A DNA stretch of 64,000 nt from Archangium violaceum (GCF_016887565.1 NZ_CP069396.1:12134001-12198000), one strand, 5' to 3'; shown: positions 51,751 to 62,717, numbered from the stretch's first letter. Translations and numbers: made by a program. Notes: generated by a model from the sequence alone, not told the origin.

Positions 51751-52647
51751 ATGTCCCTCGACCTCAACGCCCTCTCCCAGTCCCTCGCCTCCATCGTCGA
51801 GCGCGTCGCTCCCAGCATCGTCCGCATCGAAGCCCGCCGCCGCCACGGCGCCACCGGCATCGTCTGGAGCTCCGAAGGTCACATCGTCACCACCCACCAC
51901 TCCATCGAACACGAGGGCTCCATCTCCATCGGCCTCTCCGATGGTCGCACCGTCTCCGCCGAGCTCGTCGGGAGAGATCCCTCCACCGACCTCGCCCTCC
52001 TCAAGGCCGATGTCCCCGGCCTCGTCCCCCTGCCCCCCACTCCGCTCCAGGACCTCAAGGTGGGCCACCTCGTACTCGCCCTCGGCCGCCCGGGCCGTAC
52101 CGCGCGCGCCACGCTCGGCATCGTCAGCGCGTTCGGCGAGGGCTGGCGCACCTTCGCCGGTGGCCGCATCGACCGCTACCTGGAGACCGATGCCGACCTT
52201 CCCCCCGGCTTCTCCGGTGGCGCGCTCGTGGACGCGCAGGGCCGCTTCCTCGGTCTGCTCACCGCGGCCCTGTCCCGCACCGCCGCCGTCGCCATCCCCG
52301 GCGAAACCATCACCCGTGTCACCCAGGCCCTCCGGCAGCACGGTGGCATCCGCCGGGGCTACCTCGGCGTGGGCGCCCACCCCGTCCGTCTGCCGCAGGC
52401 GCTCGGGGCCCGTGTCGGGAGCGAGGCCGGCCTCATCCTCCTCACCGTCGAGCCCGACGGCCCCGCCGACAAGGCCGGGCTGCTCATCGGCGACGTACTG
52501 GTGAGCCTCGGGGGACAGCCACTGCACAGCATCGAGGAGCTGCTCGGCTACCTCGGTGACGAGAAGGTGGGCACGCAGGTGCAGGCACGGGTGCTGCGCG
52601 CGGGCGAAGTGCGCGAGGTCCCCATCACCATCGGCAAGCGTTCTTGA
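51751..52647 (+). CDS. HtrA-like S1C serine protease with PDZ domain, no signal peptide
   Basis: A 298-residue protein. Chymotrypsin-type triad: His in VTTHHSIEHEG, Asp in STDLALLKAD, Ser in PPGFSGGALV (family GNSGG, here GFSGG). A PDZ domain follows (about 200-290; RRGYLGVGAH, GLILLTVEPDGPADKAGLLIGDVL). No signal peptide or membrane helix, so it is cytoplasmic, unusual for HtrA proteins, which normally guard the envelope. Replacement of Asn by Phe before the catalytic Ser could alter activity. Fifteen bases upstream of a second HtrA-like gene; one operon. Confidence 0.88.
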   Translation: MSLDLNALSQSLASIVERVAPSIVRIEARRRHGATGIVWSSEGHIVTTHHSIEHEGSISIGLSDGRTVSAELVGRDPSTDLALLKADVPGLVPLPPTPLQDLKVGHLVLALGRPGRTARATLGIVSAFGEGWRTFAGGRIDRYLETDADLPPGFSGGALVDAQGRFLGLLTAALSRTAAVAIPGETITRVTQALRQHGGIRRGYLGVGAHPVRLPQALGARVGSEAGLILLTVEPDGPADKAGLLIGDVLVSLGGQPLHSIEELLGYLGDEKVGTQVQARVLRAGEVREVPITIGKRS

Positions 52648-52662
52648 AGGGAGAGTGAAGCC

Positions 52663-53577
52663 ATGAAGTTCCTCCAACAGTTCTCCGATGAGCTCGAGTC
52701 CCTCGTGTCGAAGGCGGCGCCCGCGGTGGTGGCCGTGGAGCACGCGCGAGGCCATGGCACCGGCCTCTTCCTCACGCCCGACGGCTACATCCTCACCAAC
52801 CGCCACGTGGTGCGCAGCCCGCGCCGGCTCACCGTCGAGCTGCACGATGGCACCGAGGTGCGCGCCGAGCTCGTGGGCGCGGACGCTCCCACCGACCTCG
52901 CCGTGGTGCGCGCCGAGACGGGCTCGAAGTTCCCCACCCTCCCGCTCGCGGATCCGCATGACGTGCGCGTGGGCCAGCTGGTGATGGCCATCGGCAATCC
53001 CTTCCGCCTGGAGCGGTCCGTGTCCATGGGCGTGGTGAGCGCCGTCAACCGCACCCTGCCCCTGCCGGATGGGGTGGTTCTCGAGGGCCTGCTGCAGACG
53101 GACGCGGCCATCAACCCGGGCAACTCGGGCGGGCCCCTGCTCAACATGCGCGGGCAGGTGGTGGGCATCAACACGGTGGTGCTGCCGTACGCGCAGGGCA
53201 TCGGCTTCGCGGTGAGCGCCACCACGGCGGCCTGGGTGGCCAGCCTGCTCATCCAGCGCGGCAAGGTGGACAGGCGCTTCCTCGGCATCGCCGCCACCGC
53301 CATCAACCTGCCTCCCGAGCAGGCCCGGGACACGGGCCAGCCGCGCGCCGTGCGCGTCCTCAAGGTCGGCGAGGGCTCGCCCGCGGCCGACGCCGGTCTC
53401 GAAGCGGATGACCTGCTGCTGGGCATCGACGAGCGGCCCGTCACCAATGTGGACGACGTGCAGCGGCTGCTGGCGCTCGCCACCGCGCCCGAGGTCAGTC
53501 TGAACGTGCTGCGCAAGGGCCGCCGCCGCACCCTGCGGGCCCGCGCCGCCCAGCGCGAGCACAGCAAGGCGGCGTGA
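52663..53577 (+). CDS. Second HtrA-like serine protease with PDZ domain, no signal peptide
   Basis: A 304-residue paralogue of the preceding gene. Triad: His in LTNRHVVRS, Asp in PTDLAVVRA, Ser in NPGNSGGPLL, all canonical, plus QTDAAINPGNSGG. The PDZ domain (about 205-290) has VRVLKVGEGSPAADAGLEADDLL. As with its partner, there is no signal peptide. One canonical and one altered active site next to each other suggest a heteromeric pair. Downstream it meets the convergent IPT-repeat gene after 9 bases. Confidence 0.92.
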   Translation: MKFLQQFSDELESLVSKAAPAVVAVEHARGHGTGLFLTPDGYILTNRHVVRSPRRLTVELHDGTEVRAELVGADAPTDLAVVRAETGSKFPTLPLADPHDVRVGQLVMAIGNPFRLERSVSMGVVSAVNRTLPLPDGVVLEGLLQTDAAINPGNSGGPLLNMRGQVVGINTVVLPYAQGIGFAVSATTAAWVASLLIQRGKVDRRFLGIAATAINLPPEQARDTGQPRAVRVLKVGEGSPAADAGLEADDLLLGIDERPVTNVDDVQRLLALATAPEVSLNVLRKGRRRTLRARAAQREHSKAA

Positions 53578-53586
53578 GCCTCCCAC

Positions 53587-56313
53587 TCACGGCATGACGT
53601 GGAAGAGCAGCGGCAGCGAGGTGCCACCTCCAGGTCCGGGGGTGTGCACCACCACCGTCGCCTCACCCGCCGTGGCCAGGGCCGAGGCCGGCACGGTGGC
53701 GACGAGCGTCTCGTCCTCCAGCCGCGTGGGGAGGGGCTCGCCATTCCATTGCACCACTGAGGCCGCGTGGAAGCCCGAGCCACTCACCCGGAGCGGAAAG
53801 GACGGGCTGCCCACGGGCATGCCAGCGGGCCTCAGCCTCTCCAGGAGCGGCACTGGCCGTTCGGGCGTCACGTGAAGGAGCGCCGTCAGCGACTCGGTCT
53901 CTCCCACGGCGGAAGGCTTGGACAGGCGCACCTGCACCATCTCCGCGGTACGCACGTCGGCCGCGGTCACGGGAATCCAGGCATCGAACCCGGACGAGTT
54001 CAGGCTCATGCTCCGGGCCGTGCCATTCCACAGCACCTGGGTGTCCGGCGGCCGGTATTGGCTGGAGTATTGGGCGCCAACGAAGTTCTGCCCGTGCACC
54101 CGCAGGGCACCGGAGCCGGTCTCGCCCCACTGCCCCACCGACACCACGCCGGGAGAGAGCGTCCTGAGCAACGGCGTGCGCGGGGGGACGATGTGGAAGA
54201 AACTGGGAGCACTCAGCCCCACCCCGGGCGTGGACACCCGCACCTCCACCTTCCCGGCGGAGGCCAGCTGCTCCTTCTCCAGATGCACGGAGAGGCTGCC
54301 CACGCCACGGATGAAGGGCACGAGCACTTCGCTCCCCCAGTGCAGAACCGAGTCCTCGGTGAGGGGGGAGTCGGACCGCCAGCCGCTCACGTTGAGGAAC
54401 AGCTCCTGGGTCCCCACCTCGGCGGAGGCCGGGGACAGCGTCCCCCCCCACTCGCCGGGCGCCAGGACGGTGAAGATCACCGGGTCGCTCAGCCCCCCTC
54501 CTGGCTCGGGACTGAACACGCGCACCTCGGCGGTCCCCGGACTGGCCAGCAGCGAGGCCGGCACACGCGCGGACAGACGCCCCTCCCCAAAGCGGGAGTA
54601 CTCATCTGCGTTGAACCAGGTCGACAGTGCCATCCCATTCCAGAGAATGACGGACGTGGGCTCGAAGCCATACCCCACCAGGGAGAGCGCCACCTCCGGT
54701 GTGCCCGCGGGGGCTGTCATGGTGCCGGGCAGGCTGATGAGCGGAACGGCGTGGCGTGGCTCGATGCGCAGCAGCAGCGGAAGGGACGTTCCTCCCCCGG
54801 GGCCCGGGGTCACCACCGTTATCCGAGCCACTCCGGCACTCAGGAGGTCCGCGGCCGAGAGGGTGGTACCCAGGGTGCTCGAATCCGAGAAGGTGGTCTC
54901 GCGCTCCTCGCCATTCCATCGAATCCGCGAGGTCCGGTGGAAGCCGCTGCCGTACACCCAGAGCGTCCTCGAGCCACTGCCCGCGGTGAAGACGGCGGAA
55001 GAGAGGTCCCGGACCACCGGCGCGGGACGTTTCTCGGAGACGAAGAAGCCCAGGGACGGGGAGCTCTTCCCGTCCCCTCCCACCACGGTGATCCGCGCCG
55101 TGCCGGACAGGGTCAGGTCCGCCGCTGGAATCTCGGCCAGAAGACCCCTGTAGGGGAGGAACCGGGTCGTCCGCGCGCGCCCGTTCCAATACACCGTCGA
55201 GGCGCCATCGAACCCCTCCCCCCACACCTCCAGGGTGAAACCAGCACCTCCCAGCTCCGCACTCGCGGGGAACAGCTCTCGCGCCACGGGGCCCGAGCGG
55301 ATGAAGAGGAGCGTGGGGCTCGACGTGCCCCCGCCCGGAGGGGCGTTGTGGACCGTGAGCTCCCCCTGGCCGCTGGTGGCGACGAGCTCCGGTGGGAGCA
55401 CCACCGTGAACGTCCCATCGCCGTTCCGGAAGAAAGAAACCCGGGTGCCGTTCCAACGCACCTCCGTGCCGGTCCCCCGGCGGAGCAGGCCCGTGCCCCG
55501 CAGGGTGAGATAGGCATTGCGATCCGTGGGCGTGCCCGCGTCCACTCCCGCATCCGCGCCTCCGGACTCGCGGACGGAGATGACGCGCGGCCAGACGTCA
55601 TCGATGACCGGCTCGGGGTTGCGCACCTCGAACGTCACCCGGGCCGACGAAAGCGGCCAGACGGAGGGAGTGTCCACGTACAGCAGGCGGGTGTCGGCCG
55701 AATAGCAGGTCGACCGTTCGAGCCGCGCGATCAGCTCCTGGTTGCTCACGAAGGTGGTGGGCAGGGGGAGGCTCCCCACGAGCGACACGACGGAGGTCCG
55801 CAGGAAGTTCTTCCCGAGCACCCGGACGGTGATGGGCTCTCCGGTCTGCTCGCAGTCAGCGGCGATGTGGCCGGGCACGAGCTCCGAGATGACCGGCGAG
55901 GGCAGCGGGACATAGACCCGTGCGGACAACCCTCCTCCGGGAGCCGGTGCGAAGACCTGAACGGCACCATTCATCACCAGGTAACGGAACGAGGCACTCG
56001 GGAACGTGGCGGTGAGCCGGGTCTCGCTGACGTAGGTGGTGGAGAGGGGCTGCTCTTCCCAGTGGATGATGGAACCGGGAACGAACCCCCGACCCTGGAC
56101 GGTGAGGATGATGGTCTCCCCATCAGGATCCGCGTAGGTGAGCTCCGAGGAGCGCTCCACCACCGGCACCGGAGTCTCCTCCGGGGAGACGCCCGTGTCC
56201 GGCTTGCTTCCCGTTCCGCCCGTGCCCGCATCGGGGTTCAGACTCAGTCCCGGTCCACAGGCACAGAGCACCACGGCCAGGGCCCAGGCCCCCAGGTGAT
56301 TCCAGACTCGCAT
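53587..56313 (-). CDS. Large lipoprotein of nine IPT/TIG repeats
   Basis: A 908-residue predicted lipoprotein. ATG at 56313 is preferred because GAGGGG lies 9 bases upstream; an ATG at 56322 is too close to that site. The lipobox is VLCAC (Cys19). About nine IPT/TIG beta-sandwich repeats of 85-100 residues follow a short Thr/Gly-rich linker. Each has a WNGxxxxTxF core (for example VYWNGRARTTRF, IRWNGEERETTF, VVQWNGEPLPTRL) and ends in a VRVxSPxPGGGLSxP strand. Such proteins are usually extracellular adhesion or matrix components. Role unknown; length and repeat number may vary between strains. Confidence 0.88.
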   Translation of the reverse strand: MRVWNHLGAWALAVVLCACGPGLSLNPDAGTGGTGSKPDTGVSPEETPVPVVERSSELTYADPDGETIILTVQGRGFVPGSIIHWEEQPLSTTYVSETRLTATFPSASFRYLVMNGAVQVFAPAPGGGLSARVYVPLPSPVISELVPGHIAADCEQTGEPITVRVLGKNFLRTSVVSLVGSLPLPTTFVSNQELIARLERSTCYSADTRLLYVDTPSVWPLSSARVTFEVRNPEPVIDDVWPRVISVRESGGADAGVDAGTPTDRNAYLTLRGTGLLRRGTGTEVRWNGTRVSFFRNGDGTFTVVLPPELVATSGQGELTVHNAPPGGGTSSPTLLFIRSGPVARELFPASAELGGAGFTLEVWGEGFDGASTVYWNGRARTTRFLPYRGLLAEIPAADLTLSGTARITVVGGDGKSSPSLGFFVSEKRPAPVVRDLSSAVFTAGSGSRTLWVYGSGFHRTSRIRWNGEERETTFSDSSTLGTTLSAADLLSAGVARITVVTPGPGGGTSLPLLLRIEPRHAVPLISLPGTMTAPAGTPEVALSLVGYGFEPTSVILWNGMALSTWFNADEYSRFGEGRLSARVPASLLASPGTAEVRVFSPEPGGGLSDPVIFTVLAPGEWGGTLSPASAEVGTQELFLNVSGWRSDSPLTEDSVLHWGSEVLVPFIRGVGSLSVHLEKEQLASAGKVEVRVSTPGVGLSAPSFFHIVPPRTPLLRTLSPGVVSVGQWGETGSGALRVHGQNFVGAQYSSQYRPPDTQVLWNGTARSMSLNSSGFDAWIPVTAADVRTAEMVQVRLSKPSAVGETESLTALLHVTPERPVPLLERLRPAGMPVGSPSFPLRVSGSGFHAASVVQWNGEPLPTRLEDETLVATVPASALATAGEATVVVHTPGPGGGTSLPLLFHVMP

Positions 56314-56345
56314 CGACGCCATCCCCTCGTTTGGATTTCAGCGCG

Positions 56346-56365
56346 TTGCCTCCTGAACCCCGGAG
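56346..56365 (-). terminator. Hairpin between the caspase and IPT-repeat genes
   Basis: GCCTCC / GGAGGC, a 6-bp stem with an 8-base loop, 30-49 bases beyond the caspase stop. Possible terminator for the sigma / anti-sigma / caspase operon. Confidence 0.4.
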
Positions 56366-56394
56366 GCGGAGGGAATGCGCAAGGTTTCTTCGCG

Positions 56395-57990
56395 TCAGCG
56401 CAGCACGAAGGCCACGCCGAGCCGGCCGCTGGGGATGAGCTGCGTGGACGTCGGCCCGTCCTGACGCTTGAGCAGGGTGATGGGGGCATGCACCTCGGCG
56501 AGGGCCAGGACGCTGTCCGACAAGGGCCACCGCACGCCAACCCAGGGGCCGAGACCGGGGCTCACCAGCCAGCCGATGACCTGCGCCCCCGAGGTCTGGT
56601 GGATGAGCTGTCCCACCAGCGCCATCCCCAGATAGGCCTGGAAGCGATCCCCGGGCCTGCCCAGCACGTTCCAGCGCAGGCCCAGCGAGAGCTGTCCCAC
56701 CGTCTCACGTATCTCTCCCACGCGGAGGCTGCCTAGCTCGAGCCCCGCCACCAGCCGGAGCGTCCCCCTTCCCGAATACGAGAGGTGGGCCAGCGGCATC
56801 AGCTCCCCGCCGAGCGCGGCCGTCCCGCGCACGCCCGGCCCCAGGGTCAGCTCCGCGCCCTCGATGAAGGGCACCACGGGCTCCGCCTGTACGGGCACTT
56901 CCGGAACGGGAACCTCCAGCTCGGGCTCCTCGCCCTTGGCGCTGGCCGCGACAGTCGGTCCCGCCTCGGCGGGAAGCTCCTCCCACCGGAGCTGCTTCGC
57001 CTCTCCGGTGCCCACGCGCACGCGAGCCCGGTGGAGCTTGCCGCCGCGCCACACCTTCACCGCGTACTCGCCCGGAGGCAGGGCCACCTTGCGCGGAGCG
57101 CCCGCGGGCAGCTCGACCAGGATCTGGTCGCGCAATATCTGGATGAGGAGCGCACGCTCGAAGCCCTCGGGCAGCTCCAGGGCCGAGGCCGGCGTGTGCA
57201 CCTGGGTGAGCACCAGGTCTCCCTGTCCCGAGAGCCGGTAGTCGTAGGCCGGGTGCTGGCCGCCCGTGAAGGTGTTGGAGGTGGCGGTGACGGTGCACGA
57301 GAAGGCGTACTGGTAGGCCTCGGTCAGCGTCACCTGTCCGTCGCCCGAGGCATCCGCCGCGCCCCGCAGCCCCGACACCAGGTGGTGGGTGAAGAAGGAG
57401 CCACCGATCTCCTTCGATTCCAGCGACACCTCGTCCTCCGCGCTGGAGGTGAGCAGCACCTGCCCCGCGCTGGCGACGTCGTCCGCGAGCTTGATTTGAA
57501 ACGCCGGGCCGGGCGTGCCCCCCTTGGCGCGCAGCAGCGCACCACTCCGGCAACTGTCGACGACGGCCAGCCGCACCTCGGCGCCCGTGCGCTCCAACCA
57601 CTCGCGGAGCGCGGTGAAGGTGAGGCGCTCGCGGCCCAGCTCGAGCGCCACCCCATCCGAGTGCCCGGAGAAGTAGAAGAGGAGGACGACGCGGGTGCCC
57701 GGCTCGCCCCGCCAGGAGGAGATCCTCCGGGTGGCGAGGTTCAACGTGTCTCGGAGCTGGGCCAGTCCCTTGCCCTGGAGGAGGAAGAGGTCATCGGGGG
57801 CCACGTCTCCCAGCTCCGTGAGGACACGGGCCATCTTGCCTGCATCGGTCTCCGCGAAGCGCAGCGGCGGCCGGTCTCCACTTCCCACGTTGTTTCCCAC
57901 CAGCACTGCGACGCGGCGGGTGTCCGCGAGCGCGGGCGAGCCCACCAGCAGCGCGGCCAGGACGGGGAGCAGCAGGAGTCGCGGGCTCAT
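56395..57990 (-). CDS. Exported caspase-family (C14) protease
   Basis: A 531-residue protein with a signal peptide (residues 1-22). The caspase fold covers about 25-260 with catalytic His110 (FYFSGHSDG) and Cys147 (VVDSCRSG), both intact. The domain continues through SAEDEVSLE and FFTHHLVSGLRG, as in bacterial orthocaspases, with an EF-hand-like stretch DASGDGQVTLTEAYQ (about 216-230). Residues about 290-530 contain a Pro/Glu-rich linker and a beta-rich C-terminal domain, possibly an outer-membrane barrel. It is the third gene of an operon with an ECF sigma factor and an anti-sigma factor; its ATG overlaps the anti-sigma stop by 4 bases. Confidence 0.9.
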   Translation of the reverse strand: MSPRLLLLPVLAALLVGSPALADTRRVAVLVGNNVGSGDRPPLRFAETDAGKMARVLTELGDVAPDDLFLLQGKGLAQLRDTLNLATRRISSWRGEPGTRVVLLFYFSGHSDGVALELGRERLTFTALREWLERTGAEVRLAVVDSCRSGALLRAKGGTPGPAFQIKLADDVASAGQVLLTSSAEDEVSLESKEIGGSFFTHHLVSGLRGAADASGDGQVTLTEAYQYAFSCTVTATSNTFTGGQHPAYDYRLSGQGDLVLTQVHTPASALELPEGFERALLIQILRDQILVELPAGAPRKVALPPGEYAVKVWRGGKLHRARVRVGTGEAKQLRWEELPAEAGPTVAASAKGEEPELEVPVPEVPVQAEPVVPFIEGAELTLGPGVRGTAALGGELMPLAHLSYSGRGTLRLVAGLELGSLRVGEIRETVGQLSLGLRWNVLGRPGDRFQAYLGMALVGQLIHQTSGAQVIGWLVSPGLGPWVGVRWPLSDSVLALAEVHAPITLLKRQDGPTSTQLIPSGRLGVAFVLR

Positions 57991-58748
57991 GGCGTGGCTT
58001 TCTCGAAGAGGAAGGAGGCCTGGTCATCGGCCTCGACGGGCAGGCGCGTGGAGGCGCGGATGGCGGCCGGGCCACCGGATCCTATCTCCTCGAGCGCGGC
58101 GCGCACGGTGGTGGCCTGGAGGGGCTCGCGGGAGAAGAGCGCGAAGAGCCGCTCCGGTCCCGGCGCGGCGTCCAGGATGATGCTGTAGGGGAGCGCCACC
58201 GCCTCGCCCGTCTCCACGGGGCCGCTCTTCAGCCCGTTGAAGGGGTAGTAGATGCTCGGCTTGCCCGCGCCGTCGATGGAGACCACCATCAGGTACGGCA
58301 GCCCGCCGGACTCCACCTGGAAGCGGATCTGATCCTTCGGAGCGAGCGGCTCGCCCTCCCCGGCCTTCCACACGCGCTCGTCGCGGTGCACGAAGACCTG
58401 GAGCGTGGCCCCGCCCTTCACGGCCAGGTCCGGCGCCTCGTGCACGGCCTCGCGGGGCAGCACGAGGAAGAGCGCGAGTCCGGCCACCGCGAGCACGGGC
58501 ACCACCCGGGCGAACAGCGCGCCCCAGCGGGCCCACGGCGAGGGACGCCACCGCGGATCCGCGAGGTGATGCGGAAGGACATGGCGGGTGAAGTGGGCCT
58601 TCAGGGCGGCGTTCTGCTCGGAGCGCTGGCGGCACGTGGCGCAGGTGCCGAGGTGCGCCGCCATCCGCTCCTTCTCCGGGGAAGGGAGCGCGTCGAGCGC
58701 GAGCGCATCGAGCTCCAGGCTCGAGAGGTGGGCCTGCGCGGGATTCAT
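57987..58748 (-). CDS. Zinc-finger anti-sigma factor with DUF4384 domain
   Basis: A 253-residue single-pass membrane protein. The N-terminal anti-sigma zinc finger has H32-x3-C36-x2-C39 (HLGTCATC), then a membrane helix (about 80-98). The extracytoplasmic part (about 105-253) matches DUF4384, with FQVESGGLPYLMVVSIDGAGKPSIYYPF. The zinc finger would hold the ECF sigma factor inactive until an envelope signal reaches the DUF4384 domain. Overlaps both the sigma gene (upstream) and the caspase gene (downstream) by 4 bases. Confidence 0.88.
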   Translation of the reverse strand: MNPAQAHLSSLELDALALDALPSPEKERMAAHLGTCATCRQRSEQNAALKAHFTRHVLPHHLADPRWRPSPWARWGALFARVVPVLAVAGLALFLVLPREAVHEAPDLAVKGGATLQVFVHRDERVWKAGEGEPLAPKDQIRFQVESGGLPYLMVVSIDGAGKPSIYYPFNGLKSGPVETGEAVALPYSIILDAAPGPERLFALFSREPLQATTVRAALEEIGSGGPAAIRASTRLPVEADDQASFLFEKATP

Positions 58749-59230
58749 GCGTCACTCCTCCTGGCGAACTTGTGGGCGTTCTTCTCGAACTCGGCGAGCC
58801 GGTTGACGACGGTGCGGCGGGAGATGCCGAGCACCTCGGCGACCTCGTCCTGGCCGAGCCCCTCCGCGTGGTAGAGCCAGGCCACGGCGGCGACCTTCTC
58901 GGGAGCGCGGGCGATGACGCGGCGGGCGAGGTCGGCATCGAGCAGCACCTGCTCCAGGTGGGGCCCGCCGAGCTCGGGCAACTCGGCCACGGGCTCGGCG
59001 TGGCGGCGACGGTTGCGCTCCTGGTTGAGGCAGTAGTGGGTGGCGACGCGGTAGATCCACGCGAGCGCGTGCTGGTTGTCGGCCGCGCGGTCCAGGTGCT
59101 TGTAGAGCCGCAGGAAGGTCTCCTGGGTGGCATCGGCCGCCGCGGCGTCGTCGCCCAGGATGCGCCGGCAGCGGGCGTACAGCGTGGGCCCGTAGGTGCG
59201 GTAGAGAGTGGTGAAACGGTCTGGGTCCAT
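58745..59230 (-). CDS. ECF-family RNA polymerase sigma factor
   Basis: A 161-residue sigma factor with regions 2 and 4 only. Region 2 has DATQETFLRLYKHL (core binding) and region 4 has GLGQDEVAEVLGISRRTVVNRL, the -35-reading helix-turn-helix. It should initiate transcription of a small regulon, probably including its own operon. The 4-base overlap with the anti-sigma gene and the caspase gene downstream mark it as the trigger of a caspase operon. Upstream lies a 98-base divergent region with panE, without a clear GAAC-type -35. Confidence 0.9.
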   Translation of the reverse strand: MDPDRFTTLYRTYGPTLYARCRRILGDDAAAADATQETFLRLYKHLDRAADNQHALAWIYRVATHYCLNQERNRRRHAEPVAELPELGGPHLEQVLLDADLARRVIARAPEKVAAVAWLYHAEGLGQDEVAEVLGISRRTVVNRLAEFEKNAHKFARRSDA

Positions 59231-59328
59231 GGGCCTGCGGCGGTGCTCCTACACGAGCGGTCACAGGTCGAACACCGACGCCCGGGAAATCGCGCAAGAA
59301 ATCTTCAGGGCCCCTATCTTCCGCGACC

Positions 59329-60285
59329 ATGCGATTCGCCATCGTGGGTTCCGGCGCCGTCGGCGGCTTCTTCGGCGCGAAGCTGGTCCAGGCGGGCCAT
59401 GACGTGACGTTCCTCGCGCGGGGCGCGCACCTGGAGGCGCTGCGCCAGCGGGGGCTCGAGCTCCGCACGCCCACCGGGAACGTGCGCGTCCAGGTGCGAG
59501 CGGAGTCGGACCCGGCCCGGGTGGGGCCGGTGGACGTGGTGATGCTGGCGGTGAAGACGTACGACATCGCCGGTGCGCTCCCGGCGGTGAGGACGCTGGT
59601 GGCCGCGTCCGACACACCGGCCCTGGGAGGGAGCACGGCGGTGGTGCTCACGCTGCAGAACGGCGTGGACAGCCCCGACGAGGTGGCCGCCGCCGTGGGC
59701 CGGGAGGCGGTGCTCGGCGGCTCCGCCTACATCTCCGCTGCCATCGCCGAGCCCGGAGTCCTCACCCAGACGGGCACGCACCAGCGCATCACCTTCGGCG
59801 AGTACTTCGGTGACACCTCGCGCGTGTCCTCGCGGGTGGCCACCCTGCGCGACGTGCTCGCCGGAGCCGGCATCCACACGGACGCGGTGGCCGATGCCCG
59901 CGTGTCGCTCTGGGACAAGCTCGTCTTCCTGGCGCCCTTCGCCGGGCTCACCGGCAGCACCCGCCTGCCCATCGGCGTGCTGCGCGACTGCCAGCCGGCA
60001 CTCGACACATATAAGGAGGCGGCCTCCGAGGTCATCCGGGTCGCCGCCGCCGAGGGCGTCACCGTGAGCCGGACTCCGGACCTCCTGGTGGGAGAGCTGG
60101 CCAGACTGCCTCCGCAGACACGTGCGTCGCTGCTGGTGGACCTGGAGCAGGGCAAGCGGCTGGAGGTGGAGGCGCTGATGGGCTCGGTGGTGCGCCGGGG
60201 CCGGGCGGCCGGAGTGCCCACGCCGGTGATGGCCACCTTCCACGGCGTGCTCGCCCCCCATGCGAGCGGGCGGCCCCAGGGCTGA
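59329..60285 (+). CDS. panE: 2-dehydropantoate 2-reductase
   Basis: A 318-residue NADPH-dependent reductase. The Rossmann site is IVGSGAVGGFFGAKL, then VMLAVKTYDI, LTLQNGVDSPDEVA, the catalytic lysine-region DKLVFLAPFAGLT and TPVMATFHGVLA. It converts ketopantoate to pantoate in pantothenate and coenzyme A synthesis. Related ApbA/PanE paralogues have other substrates, so the substrate is probable rather than certain. Divergent from the ECF sigma gene. Confidence 0.9.
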   Translation: MRFAIVGSGAVGGFFGAKLVQAGHDVTFLARGAHLEALRQRGLELRTPTGNVRVQVRAESDPARVGPVDVVMLAVKTYDIAGALPAVRTLVAASDTPALGGSTAVVLTLQNGVDSPDEVAAAVGREAVLGGSAYISAAIAEPGVLTQTGTHQRITFGEYFGDTSRVSSRVATLRDVLAGAGIHTDAVADARVSLWDKLVFLAPFAGLTGSTRLPIGVLRDCQPALDTYKEAASEVIRVAAAEGVTVSRTPDLLVGELARLPPQTRASLLVDLEQGKRLEVEALMGSVVRRGRAAGVPTPVMATFHGVLAPHASGRPQG

Positions 60286-60407
60286 GGGGCTCCCTGGCTC
60301 GAACGCCCTCGAAGGCGAGCGTGGCACGAACGAGCGCCTGGTCCGCCGCCTGCCCATTTGCACGCACGCCGAGGCCCACCAGCTTTCCCCCGTCCAAGGA
60401 GGAATAA

Positions 60408-61037
60408 ATGACGAGAAAGCTGATCGCTGGTGTGGCGGTGCTCACCCTGTGGGCCGGGAGTGCCGTGGCGCAGGAGCGCCGGGAGGCCAACGCGGACATG
60501 CGCGGACTGACCGTGCAGCTCGGTGGCGGTGTGGAGGGCTACACCAACGCGCTCGCATCGGACATCAACCCTGGCGTCGCGTACGGGGCGACCCTGGTCC
60601 TCAAGCCCACCAAGGTGCTGGGGCTCGAGGTCGGCTACTCCGGAGCGGTGAACAACTTCGACCGCAACTCGGTGGCCGCCTCGGTGACGACGAGCGGCCC
60701 GGACATCATCCGCAATGGCGGCCAGGCCGTGGCCACCGTGGGCCTCACCGCCGCCCCGCTGCAGCCCTATCTGCTCGCCGGACTCGGCCTCAGCCACTAC
60801 AACGTCCGCGGCAGCGCCCCGGGCTTCCAGGATGACAACGTGGGCAACGTGCCGGTGGGCGCGGGGCTGCGCCTGTACGCCGGCAACTTCACCGCGGACG
60901 CGCGCATCAACTACAACGTCCTCTTCGATCAGGAGTTCGCCGCCGTGCCCACGGCCGACGTCTCCCTGCCGGTGGGCGAGACCTTCAGCAAGGGTGGCAG
61001 CTACACGGGCACCCTCAACTTCGGCGCCACCTGGTGA
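60408..61037 (+). CDS. Outer-membrane beta-barrel protein
   Basis: A 209-residue exported protein with a strong AAGGAGGAA ribosome site directly before ATG and a signal peptide (cleavage VA-QE near residue 21). The mature chain has alternating beta strands (VYGATLVLKPTK-type, LGLEVGYSGAVNNF, VATVGLTAAPLQPYLLAGLG, NFTADARINYNVLF) and ends in aromatic Trp, typical of an OmpA/OmpW-like eight-strand barrel. Possible role as a small porin or surface protein; no known partner nearby. Confidence 0.85.
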   Translation: MTRKLIAGVAVLTLWAGSAVAQERREANADMRGLTVQLGGGVEGYTNALASDINPGVAYGATLVLKPTKVLGLEVGYSGAVNNFDRNSVAASVTTSGPDIIRNGGQAVATVGLTAAPLQPYLLAGLGLSHYNVRGSAPGFQDDNVGNVPVGAGLRLYAGNFTADARINYNVLFDQEFAAVPTADVSLPVGETFSKGGSYTGTLNFGATW

Positions 61038-61068
61038 GAACCGGTGGGGACGAGGCGGGCCGGCCCCC

Positions 61069-62688
<1,620 letters not shown>

Positions 62689-62717
62689 CGTGTTGGCCTC
62701 ACCCGCGTGGGATTGAT

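Noticed and set aside
53767-56736. 989-codon plus-strand open frame
   Set aside because: Antisense to the IPT-repeat lipoprotein with its recognisable repeats; the shadow has no domain.
60322-60336. Sigma-54 promoter (TGGCACG...GC) before the beta-barrel gene
   Set aside because: Spacing between GG and GC is 9, not 10, bases, and the -12 element is poor.
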